From the NCBI GenBank assembly GCA_003503535.1, contig DOCI01000121.1, positions 33,926-50,424 of the forward strand: 16,499 nt of DNA, given 5' to 3'. Below the pieces are notes generated by a model that saw nothing but the letters and a program-made list of their open reading frames with translations, ran no database searches and had not been told where the DNA came from. Positions 1-8,200 of the stretch are shown here, piece after piece. The position numbers and the translations under genes are program-made. Source of the stretch: Planctomycetaceae bacterium (GTDB lineage Bacteria > Planctomycetota > Planctomycetia > Planctomycetales > Planctomycetaceae). Numbering within the stretch: position 1 is the first letter of the stretch; every line of letters starts with the position of its first letter.

Positions 1-1
1 G

Positions 2-88
2 CATCTGGCACAACCAATAGACAAACCCTCTGTCGCAGCCGAGGGGGCTTTGAATGATAACCTGACCAACTTGAAATCCGAGGAATGA
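2..88 (+). CDS. C-terminal end of an upstream protein (partial)
   Basis: Reading frame 2 is open from the window edge to a TGA at 86-88 and encodes 28 residues ending NDNLTNLKSEE. The other two plus frames stop earlier and read poorly (a TAG at 18-20 in frame 3, and a Cys/Arg-rich frame 1 that stops at 57). The residues are hydrophilic, as expected of a protein tail, and the gene would run in the same direction as the cassette, ending about 100 bp before it. It could be another secretion or pilus component, but nothing here identifies the family. The call rests only on frame quality. Confidence 0.4.
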   Translation, partial: HLAQPIDKPSVAAEGALNDNLTNLKSEE

Positions 89-94
89 TGGGCC

Positions 95-112
95 TGATCT
101 GTTTTCAGATCA
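95..112 (+). other. Short perfect hairpin between genes
   Basis: TGATCTG (95-101) and CAGATCA (106-112) are perfectly complementary around a TTTT loop. It lies 6 bp after the stop of the upstream fragment and about 80 bp before the first cassette gene. No T tract follows, so it is not a standard intrinsic terminator. It might pause transcription or protect an RNA end in the intergenic region. A 7-bp stem is short enough to arise by chance. Confidence 0.3.
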
Positions 113-191
113 ACATCGAACGGAATTTGAAACGGCATCTGCCTTAATTGGGCCGCCAGTTTTGAGTCCAACAGACATCGGAAACTATGAT

Positions 192-1463
192 ATGAAATTC
201 TCAAACTCTCAAACTATGAAACGCAGCGGATTCACGCTGATCGAACTGCTGGTCGCGGTCACGATCTTCGTCATCCTTACGGCTCTGGTCGTCGGCTCGT
301 TCAATCTCAATATCGGGAATGAGCGAGTCCGTTCGGCGGCTCGTCAACTGCAGGCAACTTTTGAAGGTGCTCGTTCTCGAGCCTTCAAGTTGCAGCGACC
401 CGTGGGGGTGCGATTTATTTTTGATGAAGCTTATCCTGGTGAAGTGAATGCGTTACTGCTGGTCTCTTCTGTTTCCGATGCCGGTGGCAATCTGTATGAA
501 ACGGGCCGCCTGCGTTTTGTCGATCGAGCCACCGATGGCGATCCGACTATGGTGGCTGCTTACGACAAAGCCATCCAATATGTCCCTTCAACAACCGGGA
601 TTTCCTGGACCGATATGAACAGTCTGGACATGTTGCGAGCGGGAATGCGTATTCGAATTCCAGCCGAAACGGGTTCCTGGTACACCATCTCTTCCAGCAA
701 TTTTCTGACGGACGCTAACCGCAAGATCATGCGGCTTAACGAACCGCCTCTGGATCAATCCAACTTTGCTCCTGTTGGGAGCAACTATACAAATAATGGT
801 GCCACTACGACGTACGAAATTGATCTAACCAGTGTCATGATCCCGCTTCAAGGGGAAGAGGCGATTTCATTACCAAATGGTGTTGTGATTGATTTGTATA
901 GCAGCAAGGTTCCTTCAAACTGGCGCACTAATAGCTGGGCTCCTGGGGTGACTTATAGTGTTGGTGATTGGATTTCAGTCGTTTCACAGAGCAATGTTCA
1001 GCGATTGTATCGAGCAGAGACAACTGGGGCTTCAGGAGCCACTCCACCCAATTGGGATACTGCGACTGCTGTGAACAGTACAATTGTTGATGGTGGGGTG
1101 ACATGGCGATGTTATCAAACACCTCAGTATGACGTCATCTTCACTCCTCAGGGAAATCTGTATGGGCCAGTTGCAGCAGAAGGCGTGTTACACTTTGTCA
1201 TTGCAGAAACTCGTGATACCCGAGCAATTTTTGAAGATTATCCAACCTTAGGCGACGTCACAATTGGCACGACAGCCAGAGACCTGACGGATCGTGATGG
1301 TGATGGCAGTCCCGATCACGTGGGAGCTTATCGAATCGTGTCGGTGTTCGGTGCGAGTGGGTCTGTGAATGTAAGTCCCATCGATCAAACTGATACTTCA
1401 CCAGCAGATGGCATTGCAGATGACTTATACAATTTCGCAATCCAGGGTGCAGCGGCTAAGTGA
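192..1463 (+). CDS. GspH/FimT-like minor pseudopilin, enlarged
   Basis: This is a predicted minor pseudopilin of a type II secretion or type IV pilus-like machine. A prepilin peptidase would cut it in the inner membrane before assembly. The cleavage site is RSG|FTLIE: Gly13, then Phe14, with the conserved Glu18 at +5, followed by a hydrophobic helix to about residue 38. The next segment, with AARQLQATFEGARSRAF, matches the GspH/FimT pattern after the helix. Classical GspH is about 170 aa, while this protein is about 423 aa. The extra part includes a W/Y-GD module (residues 249-305) and an Asp-rich loop, DRDGDGSPD, near residue 367. ATG 192 is chosen because GGAA lies 8 bp upstream. ATG 216 (five-residue leader) and TTG 162 are alternatives. 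It is first of four co-directional cassette genes. The type assignment is inferred from motif and gene order. Confidence 0.8.
   Translation: MKFSNSQTMKRSGFTLIELLVAVTIFVILTALVVGSFNLNIGNERVRSAARQLQATFEGARSRAFKLQRPVGVRFIFDEAYPGEVNALLLVSSVSDAGGNLYETGRLRFVDRATDGDPTMVAAYDKAIQYVPSTTGISWTDMNSLDMLRAGMRIRIPAETGSWYTISSSNFLTDANRKIMRLNEPPLDQSNFAPVGSNYTNNGATTTYEIDLTSVMIPLQGEEAISLPNGVVIDLYSSKVPSNWRTNSWAPGVTYSVGDWISVVSQSNVQRLYRAETTGASGATPPNWDTATAVNSTIVDGGVTWRCYQTPQYDVIFTPQGNLYGPVAAEGVLHFVIAETRDTRAIFEDYPTLGDVTIGTTARDLTDRDGDGSPDHVGAYRIVSVFGASGSVNVSPIDQTDTSPADGIADDLYNFAIQGAAAK
936..1118 (+). other. Carbohydrate-binding-like W/Y-GD module in the GspH-like protein
   Basis: Residues 249-309 of the encoded protein follow the pattern W-A-P-G-V-T-Y-S-V-G-D, then LYRAE, GASGATPPNW, and DGGVTWRCY at the end. 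This pattern (W..g..Y.vGD.v.....Y.a....Sg..pp.W....v.DGgv.W) recalls chitin-binding type 3/CBM5-12-like modules and similar modules in phage tail proteins. By eye, this stretch looks more AT-rich than the start of the gene. A related module lies in the GspJ-like protein (4773-5020). Sugar binding is suggested by the family resemblance only. Confidence 0.55.
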
Positions 1464-1543
1464 CGATTTTCCGTTGATAAAAGCATTCAACCAAGCAGTA
1501 CAAAGCGAAACAGTACCGGGCATTACCGCTGGGGGCGGTTATT

Positions 1544-2989
1544 ATGAAGTGTGTTATTCGACAATTTGAAATCAATGCTGGTTGTCAGCCACTGGGTAGG
1601 GAATCCAGGAGTGGTGCGACGCTGGTGGAAATTCTGATGTCGCTCTTGATTATGGGCATCGGTCTGGTCTCGGTCGCTTCACTTTTTCCGATCGCGGTCC
1701 TGCGTTCCATTCAGGCAACTCAACTGACTAACGCGGCTCTACTGAATTATCAATGTGAAGACTACGTGCGTGCGTTTCCCGGTTTGACACGAAACAATTT
1801 TAACGGCACAAATACGATTCCCAATATTGAGTACACTCCCGCTTCCAAAGCCTGGAGGCGGATTGGAGTCGATGAAACGAATACCAACGACGTCTTTCCA
1901 CCTGGGGGAACGCCGGGCAATGGTGTGCCGGACTGGATGGACTTTCTGGCGTTGAGTACTCCGAAAGTGGTGACTGTAGTTGACCCTGTCGGTGTGCTGC
2001 TGAATTCCTCAGGGGATGCGACCGTCTATGGCAAAGACATTTTCAATTTACACACTGTTCAAGACTCGCTGTTTCAGATTGATCGCAAGAACGGGGGCTT
2101 CAACTTTGCGAGTTCCATTCAGAAAAATCAGGCACTCAGTATGTTTTCGTCCAACGACAGTTGGTCGCAGGCTTACTCCTCCATTGAAGTCACTAAGACA
2201 AGTGCGACAGTCTTAACTTTGGCCGATATCACTGCGGAAGACATTTCGGTCATTCAAAGTTCACTGAGTTCAAATGTGACAGTGAGAGCGGTTGTGTTTG
2301 ACGTCAATGGGAAGCAGTCACATTCCAGTCTGATTGCTTCGACTTCAGGTCAGACGATCACACTGGCCACTGCTATTCCAAATAATGGAATGTTTAATGT
2401 GATTTCAGAAGTCATCATTGAAACATTCGAGCCACGATACAGTTGCATGATTACTGTCCGTCGGCAATTGATGTCGCTCGGGCCAGCTGGAACACCCGGA
2501 GAAGACCTGGTCGATGATGATAACTTCGATGGTGATAACGACAACACGACTAACGAGGACGACAGAAACGAAATCGGCTGGCCGGGAACAGATGACCGCG
2601 TTCGGAATATTGGAGCGAATCTGGTGGTCTTTTTTCGACGTGATTTTTCACCGCTGGCCGAGCAGGTTTATGAGGCGGGGAATCTGCGGAAAGGCTTGCT
2701 TGTCGGTCAGTCGACTGCTCAACCTCAGCAGGTGACGATTCGCTGGGACAGCACGAATGAAGACTCGAAGCCGAAGTTGAAAGAGGGGGGCTTTGTGTTT
2801 GATGTGACGAATGGCTACTGGTATCAGATCCGGACCATTCTTATTGAACAGCGGGCTTCGCAGAATCCACGAAATACAGTCAACAATGTCGAAGCGGTTA
2901 TTCTGCTCGATCAGCCGCCACAGGCGAACGGTAACTTTCTGATGGTCCCGGAAAACGTCGTCGAAGTCTTCGACTACCCGGGCTTCTAA
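1544..2989 (+). CDS. GspI/PilV-like minor pseudopilin, enlarged
   Basis: This is a predicted minor pseudopilin with a 24-residue basic leader and the cleavage site RSG|ATLVE. Gly24 is followed by Ala25, and Glu29 is at +5. A membrane helix runs to about residue 55 (LLIMGIGLVSVASLFPIAVL). The following stretch with alanine-rich NAALLNYQCEDYVR resembles the GspI/PilV N-terminal helix. At 481 aa it is about four times the length of classical GspI. Residues 324-343 are an acidic run with DGDND and EDD elements, of the kind that binds calcium in other secreted proteins. ATG 1544 has a G-rich sequence (GGGGGCGG, 1531-1538) 5 bp upstream. It begins 80 bp after the GspH-like gene, compatible with one transcript. 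The GspI versus PilV choice is uncertain, but membership of the pseudopilin superfamily is clear. Confidence 0.8.
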   Translation: MKCVIRQFEINAGCQPLGRESRSGATLVEILMSLLIMGIGLVSVASLFPIAVLRSIQATQLTNAALLNYQCEDYVRAFPGLTRNNFNGTNTIPNIEYTPASKAWRRIGVDETNTNDVFPPGGTPGNGVPDWMDFLALSTPKVVTVVDPVGVLLNSSGDATVYGKDIFNLHTVQDSLFQIDRKNGGFNFASSIQKNQALSMFSSNDSWSQAYSSIEVTKTSATVLTLADITAEDISVIQSSLSSNVTVRAVVFDVNGKQSHSSLIASTSGQTITLATAIPNNGMFNVISEVIIETFEPRYSCMITVRRQLMSLGPAGTPGEDLVDDDNFDGDNDNTTNEDDRNEIGWPGTDDRVRNIGANLVVFFRRDFSPLAEQVYEAGNLRKGLLVGQSTAQPQQVTIRWDSTNEDSKPKLKEGGFVFDVTNGYWYQIRTILIEQRASQNPRNTVNNVEAVILLDQPPQANGNFLMVPENVVEVFDYPGF

Positions 2990-3021
2990 TAAAAATTGAT
3001 ATCGAATCGTAACGAAATAAT

Positions 3022-3136
3022 TTTACCACAGAGACACAGAGATCACAGAGAAGAAGAGATTTGTATCGGAGAAGAAATCGTTTTAGAGTTAATTTTGTTT
3101 CTCAGCTCTCCGTGTCTTCTGTGTCTCTGTGGTAAA
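3022..3136. repeat. Palindromic intergenic repeat with CACAGAGA iterations
   Basis: The left arm TTTACCACAGAGACACAGA (3022-3040) and right arm (3118-3136) are perfect 19-bp reverse complements. Weaker complementarity continues inward. The left side repeats CACAGAGA three times, at 3027-3034, 3035-3042 and 3044-3051. The 77-bp centre has no visible gene. The core ACCACAGAGACACAGAG resembles a palindromic intergenic repeat that I recall from many environmental bacteria, including planctomycetes. No transposase is present, so it would be a non-autonomous, MITE- or REP-like element. As RNA it could form a long stem between the second and third cassette genes. Confidence 0.8.
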
Positions 3137-3221
3137 TTCAAAATCTGAAACCAGACAGTCGAAATCAGACTCAATCACTCAAAAATCCTTGATGGGCTTA
3201 ACTCAAAAACGAATTGTAATC

Positions 3222-5126
3222 ATGTTGAATTCCAATCAAGACAACCTGTTCATACCTGTGGCTGATCATGGTCGCAGAGATCACGGTGGCAACGTTGATG
3301 TCACTCGCCGTTCCGGTTTTACGTTGACCGAAATGCTGGTGGCGGTTGGGTTGCTGCTGGTGATCATGCTGATCTTTTCGCAGATCTTCTCACTGGCTGT
3401 CACTGCGATGACGCGTCAGAAGGGATTGGCGAATAACGATCAGCGGGCGCGAACTGCGTTTACTGTTCTCGATGCCGACCTCAAACGGATGTCCTATCGC
3501 TCTGTTCCAGGGCAGGGGGGTGTCGTGCCGCTTGTGCCGGGATTGCGGTACAACGGGGAAGCGAGTGCGACCGAACAGCAAGGTTATATCTATTATTCCG
3601 AGAACGATCCGAATCTCGATACCGACGATGTGCTGCAGTTTACAGTTGATGCCTCGGTGACCGGAAAGTATCCCGGTGCGCAGCGTTATGCCGGTCAAAA
3701 TGTTTTGCCGTATTATGGTCGGGGAGCATCTCTTGATAACAATACGGGACGTCGCGATCAACCCGACTGGGATGACGGGACCCCGGGAGACAATGTCGGT
3801 TCGTCCGAGCAGGCCGAAGTGGCCTACTTTCTGCGAAACGGCACACTCTATCGACGTGTCTGTCTGCTGAGAAATAACAAAGTAGGCGTGCCGATTAATA
3901 TGGCTCAGTTCGACCAGGGGAATCAAACGGCTCTGGCACAGCCTGGGTATTTACCATCGTCTCAATTTGACGATGGCGGAACGTTCAAAGATATTCCGTT
4001 CGATATGATGCGGAGTTTTCCGGCTGCTGGAAATTTCTATACGAGTTTCGACTACTCGGCTCATTATGCCACCTCCCCTTATGATGCCATCATTTCAACA
4101 ATCGTGACCAATGTCGCACCGCCCACATACGGAACACCATTGGCTGTGTTTCATGGAAGTCTGAGTAACTCAGCCACGGACAACTGGCCGTTGGGAGTTC
4201 CCCATTTCCGGTTTGGTTTCAATAACGATACGAATACAAACCCGAATATGCGGGGAAGGCCACGAGAGTATATTGCCGGGACATTGGGCACCGCTTTTCA
4301 TGGACGATATACGCATGAAGAAACCTCCAATCTGAGTTTTAAATACCCACAGACTCTTACGGGAAATGTGTTCGCCAAAGATGATTTTGATATTGCCACG
4401 TTTCGTGCCACTGGTCGCGTGCCTGCATTTGCAAATGGTTCTCGTCGCGGGGCTGATATCCTGATGTCGAATGTTCACAGCTTTGATGTGCAGGTCTGGG
4501 ACGCGAATGCCTTCGGTGGTGTTGGTGGATTCGTCAACATTGGCGATGCAAACAGTGTCGATTTCGCTCCCGCCGCGCGTTTGAATGGTGGGAGCACAGG
4601 CGATGGTTCCATAGACGGGATTGATGATGGAAACCCGGTTGCCACAAATGGAAACAATGTTCTGGATACCTGGCATTCGGTTGCTGATATCAATACGACT
4701 CTCGGTTTACAGCCTGTAGGAACTGGGCAAGCTCCGTTCGTACCTAAGCTAATTACTACTACTATTGATGATTGGATGCTAAATACTACTTATAATGTTG
4801 GTGATATTGTCGTCCCTTCAAATGCTTATCGAACGAATCCCGCCAATAATTATTCTCGTGTAAATCGAGCTGTCTACTACCGTTGTGTTTTTTCAGATGA
4901 TGGTGCAGGAAATCCTGGACAATCAGATGCTACAGAACTGGCGAATTGGCCAACAGATGTGTTAGTCGGCCCCATTGCGGAGGCTAATGGTGAGATTCAA
5001 TGGCAAATTGTCGATAACCGCAAACCAATCAGAGCCTTACGCGTCATTATTCGATTCATCGATCCTCTCTCGCGTCAATTGCGGCAGGTGACGATGGTGC
5101 ATTCTCTGAATGAAGATGACATTTAA
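3222..5126 (+). CDS. GspJ/PilW-like minor pseudopilin, enlarged
   Basis: This is a predicted minor pseudopilin with cleavage site RSG|FTLTE (Gly32, Phe33, Glu37 at +5) and a membrane helix to about residue 60. The segment with NDQRARTAFTVLDADLKRM after the helix matches the GspJ/PilW pattern, in which an Asp precedes a Leu/basic stretch. Classical GspJ is about 200 aa, while this is about 634 aa. Residues around 457-480 are Asp/Gly-rich (GDGSIDGIDDG), and residues 518-594 form a W/Y-GD module. The end, with ALRVIIRFIDP and LRQVTMVHSL, resembles the closing beta strands of pseudopilins. The longer frame with a GTG at 3129 begins inside the repeat arm and is rejected. ATG 3192 is the other candidate, and neither ATG has a clear Shine-Dalgarno site, so the start is uncertain by about 30 bp. 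Confidence 0.8.
   Translation: MLNSNQDNLFIPVADHGRRDHGGNVDVTRRSGFTLTEMLVAVGLLLVIMLIFSQIFSLAVTAMTRQKGLANNDQRARTAFTVLDADLKRMSYRSVPGQGGVVPLVPGLRYNGEASATEQQGYIYYSENDPNLDTDDVLQFTVDASVTGKYPGAQRYAGQNVLPYYGRGASLDNNTGRRDQPDWDDGTPGDNVGSSEQAEVAYFLRNGTLYRRVCLLRNNKVGVPINMAQFDQGNQTALAQPGYLPSSQFDDGGTFKDIPFDMMRSFPAAGNFYTSFDYSAHYATSPYDAIISTIVTNVAPPTYGTPLAVFHGSLSNSATDNWPLGVPHFRFGFNNDTNTNPNMRGRPREYIAGTLGTAFHGRYTHEETSNLSFKYPQTLTGNVFAKDDFDIATFRATGRVPAFANGSRRGADILMSNVHSFDVQVWDANAFGGVGGFVNIGDANSVDFAPAARLNGGSTGDGSIDGIDDGNPVATNGNNVLDTWHSVADINTTLGLQPVGTGQAPFVPKLITTTIDDWMLNTTYNVGDIVVPSNAYRTNPANNYSRVNRAVYYRCVFSDDGAGNPGQSDATELANWPTDVLVGPIAEANGEIQWQIVDNRKPIRALRVIIRFIDPLSRQLRQVTMVHSLNEDDI
4773..5020 (+). other. Second W/Y-GD module, in the GspJ-like protein
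   Basis: Residues 518-594 begin WMLNTTYNVGDIVV and end with GEIQWQIVD, with AVYYRCV in the middle and a W in ELANWP before the last strand. This is the same plan as the module at 936-1118 (W, Y.VGD, Y-x-C/A, W, final W), but about 20 residues longer. By eye, the start of the stretch is more AT-rich than the rest of the gene (runs such as ATTACTACTACTATT). It lies just before the C-terminal beta strands. The relation between the two modules is inferred from the pattern, not from an alignment. Confidence 0.5.
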
Positions 5127-5206
5127 CGATCAATCAAACTGAAAATAACTTGAGCGAGTCGGTGTCGACTGGCTGAGTCCACTACAACGGAGGCGGGCTT
5201 GTCTCT

Positions 5207-5210
5207 GGAG
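5207..5210 (+). promoter_or_regulatory. Ribosome binding site of the giant gene
   Basis: GGAG lies 6 bp before ATG 5217 and decides the start. The upstream in-frame TTG (5199) also has a GGAGG-like site (5189 onward), but it is a rarer codon and adds only six residues. Confidence 0.6.
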
Positions 5211-5216
5211 TTGAAA

Positions 5217-8200
5217 ATGAAAACGACTATTAAACAGCGAATCCCAAAGCTTCTGCCTGGAAGAAATTCTTCTGCGGTCGCGGGAGTGGACTGCATTCAG
5301 TTTACTCCACCACAGCGGACTCAACGTCGTGGTGGGGCGGCGATTATTATCGTGCTCGCCATGACGGGGATGCTTGCCTTCCTCGGCTTCTTTTTCTTCT
5401 CGTTCATTTCGAGCGAACGGAACAGTGCCGGCTGGTTCGCGGCCACGCCCAATCGGGAAATCAGCGAAGGAGATTATTTCGATTTCGCCCTGCAGCAGAT
5501 CATCATCGGGCCTTCCGACGAATATAAGAACTCTGCTCTGAGTGGTGGGAAATGGTCGATGCTGCCGAACATGGTCGGCTCGTTTGGTCCCGATTTGAAG
5601 CCGGACGATCTGCATCTGTTTTCGGGACGGGGGATTACGGTTACCTATCAGAAGGATCCGAATACTGATCTGCCGAATGATACCACAAACTCCAACAATA
5701 ATTTTGGATTCGACTATAACAGCGATGGGGTGATTGACGGCAAGGTCGTCAACTTCAGTCCGGCTGCCAATCCGGTGGGGGGCAATAATTATCCAGCCAG
5801 TCCACTCGGTCAATCGAATCATCCGAATTATGTGCCGGACTTCGAGCCGGATGCCGGATATACCTATCCCGATATCAACAGTATGTTCCTGGGATATTTT
5901 GCGTTCGTCGATGTTGATCCAAGTACGAGTGTCAATTTGCGTCGCGTGTGGGTGCCTTCGTTTCATCGGCCACAGTATTTGCCGCGAAATGAGGATGTCG
6001 ATGGCGTTCCGATGACCGACATCTATACCGATTCCACTTATGCCAACCGTGTGCTGCGACCTCATAAATCGCATCTTGTGCAGTTGAAGCAGTTCACCGG
6101 TTCGACGTTGAATCAACAGAGTGCACCCCGGTTTATTTCTTCCGGGTCGTTTCACTCCTACACCGGAGCCGCAGGGCCTGCTAATCCGTTTCCGTTTCCT
6201 GATTTTGGGGCCAACGAGTATCAGGCCGGAATGTGGACCCATGGTCGTGCCGGGCACAATTTAATCACATATGATGTCGATGCGGATGGAATTTTGGCCA
6301 ATGGCGACGAAGCGATTCTAACCGATCTGGACCATGCGGTTGAAATTTTGTCCGATGGTACCAAACGGATTCCAATTTTTGCGATTACAATTCTGGATGC
6401 TGACGGGTTGATGAATCTCAATACCGGCGGCAATCTGTACGGCGAAGAGACAAAACTGCAGCATGTGCGTACGGAGCCTTCCAATCCAGGCGATGATCCG
6501 TTGGGTGATGATCACTTTATCTCCAATTCGAACCTGGGACTTTCGCCGAGCGAAATCAATCTGGCTCGTGGATTTTATCGTCCACTTCCAGATTTAGGTG
6601 GTGCAACGACCGAGCCACCAGCATCGATGCCACTTTATGCTGACATGTTCGAGATTTCCGCAACCGGTGGCGGAACCGTTCAGGTGACACAACTTGATAT
6701 GGCGAACATGGAATTGACTCGATTGTTAATTGGTGTAGCCGATGGCGATTTAGGGACCACGGATGATCTCGTCTGGGGACGCTGGGGTGAAGCCGATGGT
6801 CTTGCCGGGAGTGCGAATGAAGACCGTCTGGAACTCGGCGTTGCTGCAGCGACCACGCTGAATCCTGCGAGTCCACTGGCGCCAACTCCGCCCGTCCCAC
6901 GCACAACCTGGGGATCACCTCGCTTACCGGGAGCCGGGGCGACTGCTCAGGATGATGATGAAGATTATTTAACCGGGGGCGGCAAAGTTCGCTTTTCGGG
7001 ATCGTCATATCGAGATCCCGTCTTTGGTCCACTCGGGTTGACTATTCCGCCTGGGGTGCATCCGATTGATGAAATTGCTGTGGGCATCGATTACGTTAGC
7101 GGGACGAATCTTTCGATTTCCAGCAACACTCGAGATGCAAATAACTCGTTTGTTCTCAATAACACGATCTATACAAATATCACAGGTGGCTCACCGGTTG
7201 AATATGGAAAGTTTCGTGCCTCGGCTAAGCCGGAAGTGAACAATCCTTCGCGGTGGTCGTCTTACAGTAAACGCTGGGAACGACAGTTGGTTGCAGGGTC
7301 GTTGTCGGGAACGACGGAAGCCAATCAACTCGATGATTTGAAATTAAAGACGGGAGTTCTCCCTTATTCCGAAGCGGAGAAGAGCGATGGCAGCCGGGCT
7401 TTGCTGCAGCCGAGGACATCGAACTCAGCAGACAATCTGTTCCTGGCCGATGAGCCGGATGAGATTATTGTGGAGCCAAGCTTCCGCAATTCGGATGATG
7501 ATGCGTTGTTTTCTGTCGGAGAAATGCAGTTCCTGCATATGAACGATACCGATTGGGGAATTGCAGCCAGCACAGCCTCTTCCCGTCTGGAAAAGCTGGT
7601 GAAGTTCAACTTTGAGCGGACGGACTTCCTTTCCACCGCAACAAACGATATTGAAGACAGCTGGTGGCTGCGAAGTCAGTTCACTACCGACAGCTGGGAC
7701 CGCTGGGAGTTTGCGTTTTCACCAGCGGTGGGGGCGATTATGGATATCAGCAACAGTGCTTATGATGGCTTTTCCAATCGCGCCTGGGAATTCAGTCCGG
7801 TCAACAACGACAATACCCGGCTTGCCTTCCCTCCGGAATTTGGAAACGTGACTCGCTTTTCAGCGAACGATCCGTATCGGGATGAACTGCGACAATGGAT
7901 TTCAATTGAGCTGGAACGCGATCAGGTTTTCGCGAATTTCCCACTGCCTCAACGCCGGTTGATTATCAATCGGTTGCTGGATAAGGATCGCGATGGCGAA
8001 TTTCGGTATCGTCATTTGACACCGCATCCAATTTACGAGTCGACAGAAACAGATACGAACGCCATTTTGGATTTGATTTATGATCCATCGTCATCTGTCG
8101 TGAAATCTTATGACCCGGGTTCAGAACCTGGAGCCGTCACGTTCCAGAAAATGGCAACGGATAAATTCGTGCAGGAATGGTGGGCGAAATATGACCGCCA

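Noticed and set aside
3390..3926. A 178-residue minus-strand open frame within the GspJ-like gene
   Set aside because: It is antisense to a strongly supported gene and shows no domain; it is a codon-bias shadow.
5130..6257. A 375-residue minus-strand open frame antisense to the giant gene
   Set aside because: Composition is biased to Arg/His/Ile as in shadow frames, with no motifs; the plus-strand frame is clearly coding.
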